The notes below the pieces were generated by a model. It did not search any database. It was not told the origin of the DNA and worked only from the letters and a program-made list of their open reading frames with translations. Both the position numbers and the translations under genes were made by a program. DNA of 64,000 bases, taken from Aphrophora alni. Its lineage: Eukaryota; Arthropoda; Insecta; Hemiptera; Aphrophoridae. Every line of letters starts with the position of its first letter. The stretch's first letter is position 1. Below are positions 26,101-40,800 of the stretch, one piece after another. Location: NCBI GenBank assembly GCA_963513935.1, contig OY740765.1:149321830-149385829 (forward strand). The letters are read 5' to 3'.

Positions 26101-29100
26101 GTCATCACAGCAACCAGGCACCACAGAACTAACCCAATTCAACCATACAGGATCAAAATTACCAGGATCTTCAAGATGACGGTCAAGGTTTGAAAAACCA
26201 TCTAAATTTCTTTTCTTTAGGGCAAAGTTGGCCAAAAGTTAAAATTAAATTCAATAAAGTTACTGATTTTCCTGGGATAAAAAATTTAATATAATTTAAT
26301 GAAAATTGTTTAGGCTAAGAAATTTAATATCTGTGTGTGGATTTTTTAAATTTTTTATTATAAAGATTGTAAGTAAAATATTTGTATGATAAACCTGGAC
26401 AACTGATTAGATTGTTAACTGAGAAATTAGTGTCCAGCAATTAAAGAAAATAAATTCATAAATAAAAGATTAAAGTAAAACTTTTTTTTTTAATTTAATT
26501 AATTGCCTATCTGCTATCAAAATAAATAAAATTATTAAAATAATAAGTTCCCTCAGAGGAATATTTTTATATTTCTATAATTATATAAATTTAAAATTTT
26601 GAGTTATTTTGTTGTCAGAAGAAATTTGATTTTGTTTCTTTTATTTAAAATAAAATAAATGGGTGTTAATTTCTAAATATCAAAAACAAAGACTTATCTT
26701 TTATAATTAGCCACACAGCCTTGTTTTATGCTTTCAGGAAATATTATTATTTAAAAGGTAGGATAATTGTATTTGTAGGTAATTTATTGTATTTAAGAAA
26801 ATTATTCTCAAGAACACACTCCCAAGGGATAAAAAAAATAAATAAAATTAATCGAGTTTTCTCAGAGCAAAAGGGTTAAAGTAAATATAGTTACTGGGAG
26901 TATGATACAAAAAGGGGGATACTGGCAGTTTGGGGTGACTTAAACTGTTGAAGAAGTTATATAATCCAGGCCAGATAAATTAAAGAAACCTAAACTTCCA
27001 GTGGATTGGATAACTCATTTCTTTTCTCGCGGAAACAGATCCTGAAAGAAAAAAAATCAGGATTTGAGACTAGTGCGTATTTTAAAAGAGATATGGGAAG
27101 CGTACAGTTTAACTCATAAAAAAGTGTTGAGTTTTTTTCATTGAAGTTCATTCATTGTGGAATGTAGGTAAGTCTTAATAAACTTTAATTTAGAAAAACT
27201 TCATTCACTGGTAGCAACGGTCACAGGCAATGTCATAAGTATTTGCAACGACACACAAATGTTTGGAAATATATAGCACTTACATTTCTTTTGACAATAA
27301 ACTGCAGAACTTCTCTCTGAGTCTTTTTATCTTTTGGAAGTTTGTGCCTAAATTTTTTCAACTCTTCGAACAGTTCGAGTTCATTAAAATGATGGATTTT
27401 TTTTTTTTATCATGGAAAGGTCTACGAATCACTGAATTATTAAATAGGTTAATAAAATATTACCTGTTATATGTCCATCTAGTGATCCTCTATGTCTGGA
27501 TTTTTTTCTCCTATGTGTAAGAACTGATTTTAGGTTTTTACAGCATGATAAGAACTCAACATCACTTTCACGACAATAAGGGTTCTCTGGTGTTGTATGA
27601 CAGGAAAAGTTATATAAAAATCCTCATAAATTCCTTTGGCTTTTAAGCTGGTTAAACCACTCCATGAATGCATTGAAAGTAGTATTAACAATAATATAAA
27701 AACTTTCTCTTTAAGCGTTCTTCTGTAATGCTCCCATACTCCATCTTCTCCTTCATACTCATATATATTTTTTCTTTTTCCTCCTACAAAGCAGCTCTTG
27801 AAATTCAGCATCACTCCCAAGAGTTTCAACAAGTTCTTTCACTATAATAACAGGCTCTCGGATAGCCACTATTTCTGATATGAAATCAACACATGTTTTT
27901 AAAGAGAAGTTGTAACAGTAACAATATCCATGGATTGATTCTGCATCACTTTACTTACGATGTTTACTTGTAACAGAATATTTTTACCACACTACTAAGG
28001 ATATCAGAATTCAATTTTTTTATTTTTATTTTATTTTTTTTTAAATTCCATTAGCTGATCAGATATTGCTTGTGCTTTGTGTCTTAGGCAAGCATCTCCT
28101 GCATCAGATTCAAAGTTGAAATTAATGCATCATGAACCTCCATTACTATCTTACTGCATCAAGGTTTCAACTTTCCTTTCCCAACTAATAGTACTTCATG
28201 GTTTTACAGTTGACATATATTTCAGAACATCCCACTTGTTTACAGATACTGAAAACGACATATATATCCGTGGTAACATATCAAGAGTGTAATGGTCATT
28301 GATGAGATAGTTAAATCTGCTATCACTAAGTTTAAAGAATGACAACCGCAGGGTGGGAATGAAGCCTGTCAGAGATATCTATTATATTATAAAAATAAAA
28401 TTAAAATTAATAAACTAAGTTACAGCAGTTCAGAACAGTTTCAAATTATAATAAGCACACATATAAAACATTATGGTTATTCAACTCGAAGTTCCCAAGG
28501 ATATTAAAACTATACAAAAAACCCTGAGAATTGGCCTCTGTGAACTCAAAGAGTTTCCACGGTAAAATAGACAATTGCAAAAAGGAATGTCCAATCAGAA
28601 AAACACCACGATTAACTTATGAAATCCAGAGGAAATACAAAGCTAATTTGAAAAGATTAACCGTGTAAATATAAGGGGTGGTTCTTGAAATCTTGGTGTC
28701 AGTCTTTCAAGAATAATCAAACCAACCAAACGTAATATCAAGGCTATTACAAAATAAAATGTGTTAAGAATCTAAATGTAAACAAGTCCATAAATCGGAG
28801 TAAGGTTTGCATTTCAAAGGCAAGATAAGCCATAAAAAGTATTACGAAAACAAGTGTTAAGTGTTAAATGAAAACTCAGAATTTAAATCAAAAATGTTTA
28901 CTGATAAAGAAAAATGAAAGGTGTGTGTAAAGTGAAACTTAAAAGTGGTACGAACAGAAACACAACTAATTATGTGAGTAGTTAGTAATTTAAAATATTC
29001 ATGTAAGGGAGATCTCATAATGAAAATTAATTAATAAAAGTTAAAATAAACTTAAAATCAAATTTAATTTAATACAACAAATCATATTCACAATAACTAA

Positions 29101-29857
29101 AATAATTTTTAAATCAACTATTTGTAACTATCACTGTGTTATAAATTTCGAAACTCCTTTGATATAAATTAGCTGAAATAAGGATATTATGATACTTTTA
29201 AAGTAATTTTAAAGGAGCTAGAAAAATCAAAAAGTCAGTTAAATATGTAAATATCATATAGAAATTAAAACTGCATAGCTTTAAGTAATATGAAAATACT
29301 TCATTATGTTAGAATAAATAAGCAATTGTATATTAGATTTTAGCAAAGTCTTTAAAACAAAATGGTTGTTTTGTATAATTAAATGTTGAGTGGGCTGTAT
29401 AAAAAACATAGCACAGTTCTTTCTAGCACAAATCTGAATATTTTTGGTAATAATAATCAATTCAGTAAATTTTAGTAAGTTAGATAAGTATTGATGTTTA
29501 AGGTTAATAAAATTTAGCAATAAATCTTGAAACATTTGTAAATTAAAACAAAATTATAATTTATTCAAACAAAATAATAATAATTATATACCAGTTAATC
29601 TAGTCTCTGCACTTATTTAAAACATTGAGTCAGATAAATCCTATCACAGGCAAGCTGTAGTGATTTGGGAAATTGAATATGTTAACCTCCGAAATCCATA
29701 ACTCATAAAAATGTAAAAGGCAAGTATAAAAGACTTACAAATTCGCAGATAGATTATGAATTGTCAACAGGTAACAAAGATGGTGTTTATTTCAGTTCAT
29801 TGACCAAGAATGAAATATTAGGCCTACAAAACAAATTTACTGAACAATGCAATTTAT

Positions 29858-29902
<45 letters not shown>

Positions 29903-32900
29903 TTACCTTTTTTTTAGTAATCAGAGCAATTCTTTTTTTGTTGTAGAAACACTACAGCGCTGTTTCACCGTTCACAGCCGGCTTCGTCAGGTGTAGGCTT
30001 AACACTTAAATAAAATACATAACGACACTGAACACACACAATAACACGACACAAAAAACAATATAAAATCTATCAGAGGTTAACTCTTCGTCAAATGTCA
30101 TACGAACTTTATACTGGCGTGGCCGCGGCATAGTTTCTGTGTTTCTGAATGGAGACTGAAGTGAAGGTTGAATAATGGATTCTCAATGTCAGCTGTGTTT
30201 GTTTAACTTATTGACTAACTAATAACTATCCTGCCTCTTGGTCTCTCAAATTTTCAGTGAATTCACAAAACGATTTTAACGCTTTACCTGGTGACTGGTG
30301 AAATAACTGCAGCAACATAGACTGTAGACTGTATGAACATCTATCCTCTGAATTTCAAACTGAAGCACATATCGTATTCTTAAAAACCCCTTCTTCTGGA
30401 CATAAATGTAAAAATATAAGAACATATTCGTATTAAATGATTCATTATTTCTTGGTTTCATTGTTATAACAACTGTTGCTGCAAATATAGTCACATCTAG
30501 TTAGATAAATAAAACATCTGTCTTATGTTATGACTTGACACACAACTGCCCATCCCCAGATGCCAATGCTCTTCAGAACCCGAACTCAAGACAAGAGATT
30601 GTACCCAGACTCCCAACTGCCATGATATAACGTGTTAATCATTTTGACTAACATTCAACTGATAGGTAGTAGATAGTGCTATTGAACCATTAATAATATG
30701 CAGTGATTCCAAGTTGGCCAATAATTTTACGTATTGGGAGCAGAGCCAGAAACAGGCTTGTTTATTCCATATTTACAGCTCTACTTAAATTTAATGTAAT
30801 GTTTCTTTGATTTTTAATTTATAACTCTAATCTTTGATTCAAATTAATTCATTAGTTCCTAAGTTATAATAATATTTGTCTGAATGATTTACACAAAAAG
30901 CAGAATTTTCAAAATATTTTACACATTTTCTTAAAATTTCACACAACATATATTTTTTCAGTGGTTAAGATCATATATGATTCAAATGCTAATTGGAACT
31001 GGCAAATTTTTACAAATAGGTGGAGTAGTTTCTGAGTTACAACAATTTTTTTGCTGCTGAAAAGTAGAAATTTCAGATTTTTCAACAAATTTTACTCATT
31101 TTCATAAAATGTTCAATAACAACATATATTTTTCAGTCACAAAATTGTTATATAATTTTAACACTAATAGGAAATGAAACTATTTTAAAATCGGTCCAGT
31201 AGTTTTTAAGGTTCAACAATTTTTTGCTAGCTATTAAATGAAATCTATATTTTTGAAACTTCATTGCCAATATAAATTTTATCAATGATAAAGTTGGAAC
31301 AAAATTAAAATGTCATTTATTTTAGAATTATTAAAATTACTTGAAATTTCAAAATTATAGCTTGTTTTAGTTAAACACCATTGTGGGTCGTGACTCTTAT
31401 GGTATTACGGTTCATTTATGATCTCAAGGTTTATGCATGTGTGTGTGTTTCTTATTTAATATAATGCCATTAACAAAGATAAACCCGAAAATATGAAACA
31501 CATAATTATAACATATTTTCTCTGCAGTGTTTGTTATTGTGATTTATCACAAATCAGCTGTAACATGTTGTATAAATTGTAAACACGAAGTCCCCTACCA
31601 CAAGTTAGGTACAACACACCTAACTTTGGCAAAAATTTATTAGCAAATGTTATTATAGATTCCTGATGTACATTTCGGTAACCAAGTTACCATCATCTGA
31701 GGGTTCTAAACTTATATTAACAAATTAAAGCTAAAGTTATAAAAGTAAACTGACAATTTCCCCCTACTTCAGTTCAGGTAGATTGACCCATCAAAGTTAA
31801 ACTACGTCATAAACCTTTTCGAAAACACCTGATAGTAGTGGCTAATGGTACTTGTCCATGCCTTTGGGAATGGCCAGAGGTTGAATATTACAAATTTATA
31901 AAAATACATATACAGTTAATTCAGAGAACAAAATTTAAAAAATAATATAAACAGTAATACATAAAACTACATATTATCTAATGGACAGTAATAATACTGT
32001 TACCAATAATCCATAAAACTACATATCTAATGAACAATAATGAAGATACGTGAAAATATAAATTTGAATATTTGTCTTTGAGTAACTACGAACACTAACT
32101 ATTAAAAACAATAACAAAATGTTACATGTAACAAACCAATAGAATACTAAATACAAAAATGCAAGTGATCAACGGTTAATTAATAGAAAGCTATTACCTA
32201 AGTTTCAACAAAGGGAATAAACATGAATTAGGAATGGGACCTTTATCTGCATTGAGTAGTGAATCGCTATTAGTTTTAGCAATGAAAATGCTTTCATAGC
32301 TAATTAACAACTTATTGGAGGTCACACGCTTAACAATTTTCACATTTTGTATTCCCAATTCATGGTTCGTTTTAAGTATGTCCTCAGCTACACTAGATTT
32401 CTCTGATCTATCATACTTAATATGAGCTAGATTTTCATCAAATCTAGTTACAATTTTTCTCTTTGTTTGGCCTAGATATACCCAGTTTCAATTCGTTACA
32501 ACTGACTTCATAAATACCGGACTTCTCCAATAACAGAATTTTGTCTTTAAGATTGCCTAATAAATTTGTAGTTAGTTTTGACTTTTGTAAGGTATCTTAA
32601 TGTCCAGATTGTTAAAGATGGATCCCAAATCATTGGTGAGGACTGAATCAAAAGATAATCTACAATATCTGACTTTACTTTTTTCCGATTAGAGTTTTTT
32701 AGTCTCCGTTTCTCTAAGATGTTGTCAACCACTTTAAATTCTGTGGCTTTTGCCACAATTTGAATTGTTGCACAAGGAAATTGATACCAGATGTATCATT
32801 TGCCTTGCACAAGGAGACGGTCCTTGTGCGGAGAGTGTGTGGCAGGCAGCAAAAAAGAAGAGTTGCAGTGACTAAACCAGTGATTGCTTATAGTTTGACA

Positions 32901-34783
32901 ACCATATCAACCTGAACAATGGTTGGCTAAGACCATTTAGACGGGTCTAAAGACCTCCAGGAATATGGATAGTTGTTAAGTGCTCGTGAATTTAACCGTA
33001 ATTGTATTAACAATTGTTAAAGGCGTAAGTAACCATTAGTTTAGCATATTTGATATAATAATTAATTGTTTAATTCATTATAAACTGGCTTAGTGAATCA
33101 GTGACCTGGAGTGTTAATTGCAATAATGGCTAATTAATTTAAGGGCCCACACACATTCCAAAACCCCAATATTCGTGCCTATGTAACCATATCTCCCCAA
33201 ATGTTACTATTACGTTGCAATTCAAAACTATTAAATGCAGCTATTTATGTAATTTGGTTAATTTCTTTTAAAAAAACAATTATTAGTTGGAGGTACTTTA
33301 TTGACTCTTACTGTCGTGGTATTAAAAGCTGCAAATTTGTGTTTAGTACAATGGTTGGAATTACTAAGTATAAATCTATTGTTGTTGGTAGGTTTTCTCT
33401 AAATGTCAAATTCAATATTTTGATCGTTTTTAATACACAATAAATCTAGAAATGGTAACATGTTGTTTTTTTCTAGTTCATGAGTAAATGTTATGGAACT
33501 GTGTATGGTATTAATTTGACTAAGAAAATGACTGACTTTACATTGTTTGAGGTCAAAACTACAAAAACATCATCTACAAAAATCTACATACATCAACCAT
33601 ATTCTGGGGAAATACTTCAGGTTGTTCTTTATATCTTCCTCTAATTTACTCATAAATAGTTCAGCTATGAAAGGAGAGGCCATTTGCCATAGCTGTACCT
33701 TCGACTTGTTGAAAATATTCAATAAAATACATACCTCAATCAACCTTAAATACTCATTGTTTTTCTGAGGTTCAATCTATTTTTTTTTTTTTTTTTTTTT
33801 TTAACTTTATAACAAATGTGAAAGTTTTCTTTATAGATTATACTCAGAAACAGAAAACAAACGTTGAAAGATACTAATATTTCGTCTTTTTTTAGTTTAA
33901 CATCTTTAATAACCTCGATAAATTCTAAGTTATTTTTAATGAAACTAGAACTAAGTTTTTACTTAAAGTTAGTGAATTCTTCTGTTAACTATTTTGAAAG
34001 GAAGTAAGTTGGTGAGTTTATACAAGATACAATAATTGGTCTCATCAATTTACCTTACTTATGTATTACTCAGGATTACAAATATGAAATTTATAACTTT
34101 CATTTTTAGAAATGGTTAAGTTGCAATTTTTTATCGTTTCTTTAGTGGTATTGATATACTTGTTTAAAGGGTTCCTAAATAATTTCTTATAAGGCCCCTC
34201 ATCCAACATTTTTGAAACTCTATTGTAATAAATATTCTATTTTTTGTAGAATTACTATTTTATTATCTTTGTATGCCTTTAAAAAGAAACAATATTTTGC
34301 CTTCATACCTTTAATTAGTTCCAGATCTTTTTTAACATTATTTAATTGGTTTTTATATTTAATCTTTGCTAAAATTATTCCTTAAGTTTAATTTTACATG
34401 CATTTCTTATATACTTTTTATACGAATCTTTTAAGTAAGTGTTACTACTTTCTGTGTTAGCTACAATGTCTTCTATTATACTATCAGGGTACTTAGGAAA
34501 AGAAAATTTTATCAGTATTGAAATTCTGATTGGATTCATTTAGATTAAACAGATAGAAATGCAAAGTTTAATTGCATTGCATTGTGGAAGAAAGTGGTTC
34601 TATCCAGAAAATTAATGTTCTTTTTGTTATTCTGCCAATTTGTTTTGATTGACATAAAAAAAAAAGAAAAGAAACTCAAGGGTACTTTTCTTACATATCT
34701 ATGTAACATAACTTTACAGTGTCAAGTTTGTAGAACCATAAGTCTGGCTTATTAATTAAAAAATATGAACGTCTTTATGGGAC

Positions 34784-34831
<48 letters not shown>

Positions 34832-34852
34832 GAAAATTCAAAAACAACTTAG

Positions 34853-34897
<45 letters not shown>

Positions 34898-37800
34898 AAT
34901 ATTCCAAGGACAGCCATTAGCTGAACTAAATTTCAACAAATTGAATTCAGTAAAGCTATTTATTTATTTATTTTTAAATCGCCAGTAAGTTTTACCTTTG
35001 TTTAAAAATTGCATCTATAAAAACCATGTTAACTTTTTATAAAATTACTTATTAAATATATTACTAATTATTTTTTTCTATAATTTGTATATAGGATCCT
35101 CAAGCTAGCTATGATGTGAATAGTCGAGATGATGATCCGATGCCAAGGTACGACCTCATTGACTCTAACAGACATGGTACAAGATGTGCTGGAGAAGTTG
35201 CAGCCACAGCTAATAACTCACTCTGCGCTGTGGGGATCGCATTTGGAGCTAGTGTTGGAGGTGAGATTTGTAATAAAATAATATTACTAATAATATTCTA
35301 TAAACACTTGATGATGCAGCAAATATAATTTCAAAGACAACATTGCTCAGAATTGTGACTGGGACTCTAAACTATCATAATGTGTAGGATGGGTGCTGAA
35401 AATGTTGACAAGTGATCTAAAAGACCAGAGATCTGCATATTCTTTTCTGGACTACATATTTTTTCCTAATGCCAACAATAGTGATAATATATAGATTTCA
35501 TACATCTTGAGTCAAAACAGTAATCCATGCAGTGGTGTTATTTCAATTTCCCAAACTAAGCAAATGCAAACAAATCCATTCTCAATAGAAAATCATGGCA
35601 GCTCTGTTCTGGAACTAAAAGGATGTGCTTTTGGTCGATCACATGGAGTTTTATACATCCATCATATCACAATTCTATTGTGAAACATTTTCTAAACTGC
35701 ACCATGACATTCAAAACCAATACTAAAGTCAGGAATTATTCTCCTTCACTAGGCTATATCGCATATCCACACATGGCTACTCACACAATTGAAACACTTC
35801 AAAAATTTTTTATAGGAGATTTTTGAACATCCTCCTTATAGTTCTGCTCTCATACCCAGTGACTGCCATCTCTTACTACACCTCCAGAACTGGCTTCTGT
35901 CTCAACAGTTCCAGGAAACAGAAGATTTGAAAACCTTAGTGCATAACTGGCTGAAATCCCAGGTGGTGAAATTTTTATGAGGAAGGTTGAAAAAGTTTGC
36001 ATCACAATAACAAAAGTGTTTGGAATGAAATGGTGACTATGTAGTAAAATAAGGCATGTTTCTATTTATTTGGAACCACTAATCTATTTTTCATTTTCTT
36101 ATTTATTCTTTTTTTATAACGGAGCTGCCCTTAAATAAACCTTATATTAATATATTATGTGTATTTATATAATTTATTTCCATTTTAGGTAAGAGTCAAA
36201 GTACATTATGGTTTATGCTAGCTGCAGATAATGTATAAATATAAACATATGTTGCATTAATTATGTGAGTTACTTCTGTGGTGAAATTATTTCATTAAAA
36301 TTTGACATGTAACCTCAGTTTTATGATTTTTATCATATTGCTACTAAATAAACGAAGAAAGTTAAATTTCCAATGCAAAAGGTCATTTTGTGCATCTCCG
36401 TGATCTACAGTTTACACCCTCTCCTCTCCCCTTTCTGCCATACTTGGGCCAGATTTTTGTATACTTAATTTTTGCTGAAATTAAATAAGAAATGTTTATG
36501 TGTGCTTTGATTAAAGGTGTACACAGGATGAGTGTTTTGAGTCCTTATACAGCCCAACATTTCTGTTGATAAAATAAAGGTTTTTTTTATAGGCATTTGA
36601 AAGGAAGTAATTGAATTAGCACCATTTGATGACAGTTGTGACATTTACAAGACTGTGTTTTGCTCCAGTTTTTTTTACACTTCAGGAGTAAGTGTTCTGC
36701 AGTTTCCATATTTTGTTACAAAACTTAAATTCCAAATCACCATTGGTTTGACTCCATGGTCTCTTCATTTTAAAGCAATCTTTTATTTGCAAATGAAAAA
36801 CAGTTGTGATTGAGAAAGCCATTATCTACCAAAGAATAGTGAATGATTCCCTTTGTGGGATCTGGAATCAAAGTTATTTGGTTGAGTAGAGACTTGCAAG
36901 CTTATTAGAGTGTTCATTCAGTCCAATTAGTTATCTGGTTGTCTCCAACGTTTTGAGTTTTTGTTTGTTTTGTAATGAGCTGTCCATCCATTCTCAAAGA
37001 TTCATACTTTCCACCAATGGTCCATACCTTCATACCTTCAATATCATGAAGGTTTCCAACGGTACCTACTCGTATGTTGATAGTGCCCTCAGTATAGTTT
37101 TCATAGCATACCTGGTTGATGGTGACTGGTTGATTCTCAGCAGAAATATATACAAGTTGTTGCATAATATAACATACTTATTGCTGGATCTGGTAATTTC
37201 CATCAACTTATAGAAATCCACTGATGGTAGTCTAGTTAGGATTTATTATCGACATCAACTTGATGTCAATCAAGCTCCTACTGTAGGTATATGATTCCCA
37301 CCTAGCTCAACTTTGCCTCACGATTAGTAATCTTCAGTCACTAGATATTAATGGTGGGCATTAACGCTAACAACGGTCAACGTCAACACCAGTTAACGTT
37401 GAGCGTGATTAACTGTTGGAAAAAACTGCTAACGTTAACCTACCAGACAGAACAGAAGACCAAGCGTCTTTGTTCAGTGTACACGTGTTCAGTGAGAAGT
37501 GAGATTATTTACCTAACCTAAATATTTACACAGTTAGTTGACAGCTTTTATCAGCTAAAACTAAAGTTATTTACACCATAGTATTTTCGTATTATCCGGT
37601 CGTCGTTTTATACAGTTTTAGATTTAGTAAAAAAACAAACAGTAAAATAGTAGGCTACAGCAGAAACATACGTTGATTCGTTGATGAATAACATTGACGT
37701 TAATTGATTCGCTTTAGTTGCTCAACTAAACTAACAGATGACTGAGAGGCGTACGTGTAGCTGGGTGTGCATGCATCGAGTGGGCCGCTGGCACTAACAA

Positions 37801-40800
37801 ACAACCACTGATGTGTCACCTGCAAGCACTAAGCAGTTGATCAACGTTATCAGTTAATGCACTACTTCGTCAACTGCGGTGAGCGTAGGTCTACAGCGAT
37901 GGTCAACGTTGAAGGTTAGCTGTTACCCATTAACGGACACAGCACTACTAGATATCCTCAGAGGTTCGGTACATTGTCTATAGGGAGACAATCAACACTT
38001 TGTCTTCTTGTTATTTTGACTTTGTTGTTATGTTTTATACATAAAAATACATATATGATATGGTCTTCAAATCATGACCACTTTACAAGAAATAGAGAAA
38101 AATAATTTGTTCTAGACACAGATTAAATATATTTAAAACAAGTCTGTACTATAATTGAATAACAATATATAACAAAATATCTAATGAGATTCAAAATTTA
38201 CCTGAAGGAGAATTTTCGAAAAAAGCAGAAGGTTTTCTGTTAAGGAAAACTTACTATTCAGTAAATGAATATTTGATGGATTCAATTAATTGAAGTAGTT
38301 AAATTTTTAATGTAATTATTCCATGCAGTTGTCAAGCCAATGTTATACTTTTAAATTTAACATATTTTATAAACTAGTATTTGGTTTTACTCTTTAATTT
38401 TAAATAAATCTTATTGTACTTTGATTATTATGTGTCACTCTTTATAATACATAGATAATATTGTTAAATGAATTTACTAAATTAATGTAGTTTTTAATCT
38501 AATGACTAACATTGAAATATTTGTTAGGATAAATAAGTTTTGATGTGTCACCATCTGAATGTAAACAGATGTATTGTGAATAAAGAATTGAAATGAATAT
38601 GAAATGAAATTCTTAGTACCTCATCCCCTAGACTTGCCAGACAACTATGCCCAGGCTTTCTTCCGACATACGAAAATTAACTTAGCCGAGACATTTGCTT
38701 CACTTATTTGACTGCAATTGGATAAACGCAAAACCCAAATTCATGTATCTTTATCTATACACACAATAAAACTTACTTTAAATAAAGTAAAATGTGCCCT
38801 TTTACTAAACATTGATTTGTAAAACTGCTCCTTTATGTAATCCAAAACTAACACTAGTACAAACACAGAAAATTAACAGAATCCTGATTTCACCATAACC
38901 AGACGGATGGGTACTCACACCTGATCCTTGACAATATCCTATAGTAATCCTTGATAAACTATAGTAATCTCAACAAGATTAAGAAAAGACTGACAGAAGT
39001 GCCAAAAAAATTAATATTACATGTAACACATTATTCAGGTAAATATTTATTGGGGAGACCCATCAACTGTGTGCACAATAATAGGTAAAATAAATAAAGA
39101 TGGATGATTTATCACAAAATCTGCTTTTTTTTTAAACAACTAACCATTCCAACAGATTACATGAAAGTATAATGCAGTAGAGTTTAACATTCATGTATAG
39201 AATGGAGGCCAAACTATTGTGGTTTCCAATAATATAATATATTATTTTAAAAGTATAATTTGGTATTATAAGTCTAGTCTAGACCTGTCTTTGTGATAAT
39301 ATTTCCTAATGACATGCTTGTGAAGTCATTTTATAGTCAGCATGATTTATACCTCTGGTTTCCACACCTTCTATCCTATTTTGTGATAGCTTATTAAATC
39401 AGTATATTCCCAATTAGCATATTTGGATATAGTATATATCTAAATGTGCTTATTGATTTCAGGAGTACGAATGCTTGATGGGGATGTAACAGATGCAGTT
39501 GAAGCTCGTTCGCTTAGCCTGAATCCACAACACATTGATATCTACAGTGCATCATGGGGACCTGATGATGACGGTAAAACGGTAGATGGACCTGGAGAAC
39601 TTGCATTACGGGCTTTCATTGAAGGAGTTACAAAGGTAAAACCAGAATTTGTAAATCAAAGCTTTAATTTTTAAAGAAGACACATCTTTAAAAATATTGG
39701 TATTTATAGACATGTATTAGGTGCTAATTGATGGTTTTATGAAAATCATATAGTACACCACAGTTGATTGCCTAATATCATGGTGATGAAGAGGCTGGTA
39801 TACCAAACCTTATGGAAAATAAAATGAATATTAACCTAATTCAGGAGGAAATGATTTCCTTATATGTGCATAATTATTTATCGATTGGGGTCTACATTTT
39901 TTTTTTCCAACATAACTTATATTTTGTACCCATAAATTTACTCAAACAAACCAAGACTCAACACTCCAAGTCGTGGAATTATATTCGAGAGAGTTGAAAT
40001 GTTTTGTATGAAATGTATTAAACAAGTGCAAATACAATTTAAAGATTGCAAGTTAAATTCAGTGAACAATGCATAACTTGGTGTAGGATGAATTACACTT
40101 CCATTATAAACCTAAATTATCAGCATATATTTTGAAAGGAAAAGAATCATGACTTCTAACCAGCTTTTGCCAACTGTGGCTATTTCATCTTAGATGGTTC
40201 TTTGGCATGTATTTCATGGGTCGGCCAACACGTCTCCTACCTTGTAGGTTCCAGCTCAATTTCTTCTTGATGATGTTATTCGTATGTCTGCAAAGAATGT
40301 GACATATCCATTTCTTTGTCAAACTCTTATCATCATTTTATTTTCTGACTACCAAAAGTCTTGGTTTGTAAAATAGTTTGGTCAAAATATTTTCAAAATA
40401 ATTCACATGCAGTCATTGATAAATGTCTGAAAATTTGTAGTAAGAGCTGGTGTTATTTTACAGATTTTATATCTATATAAAACAATTAATATTATGTTTG
40501 GGCTTAAAATAAGGAGTTTCTTGGATTTAGAAGAGGAACAAGATCTTATTTAACATATTATATATTTATATAACCTTTTATAATCTGTTAGCGATATCTG
40601 CTTTAGTGCCACCAATTTCTAGTAATATACTAAATTGTTAATTAAGTGATCAAATATGTTAATTAAGTGATCTCAATGATTTCTTCATTATTAACTGAGA
40701 AACGTATTATGTTCTCTGGTGTTAATTCTAATTCTGAGTCCTGTTTGGTAAACATCAGTCACTAGTTACTTCAAATTAACAGAATAATCATCAAAGCTGT

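Noticed and set aside
27263..27520. 85-codon + strand frame
   Set aside because: Opposite-strand shadow of the hAT pseudogene C-terminal part.
36914..37165. 83-codon minus-strand frame as a host gene
   Set aside because: No start context, splice partner or family match; kept only as a note in the intron description.
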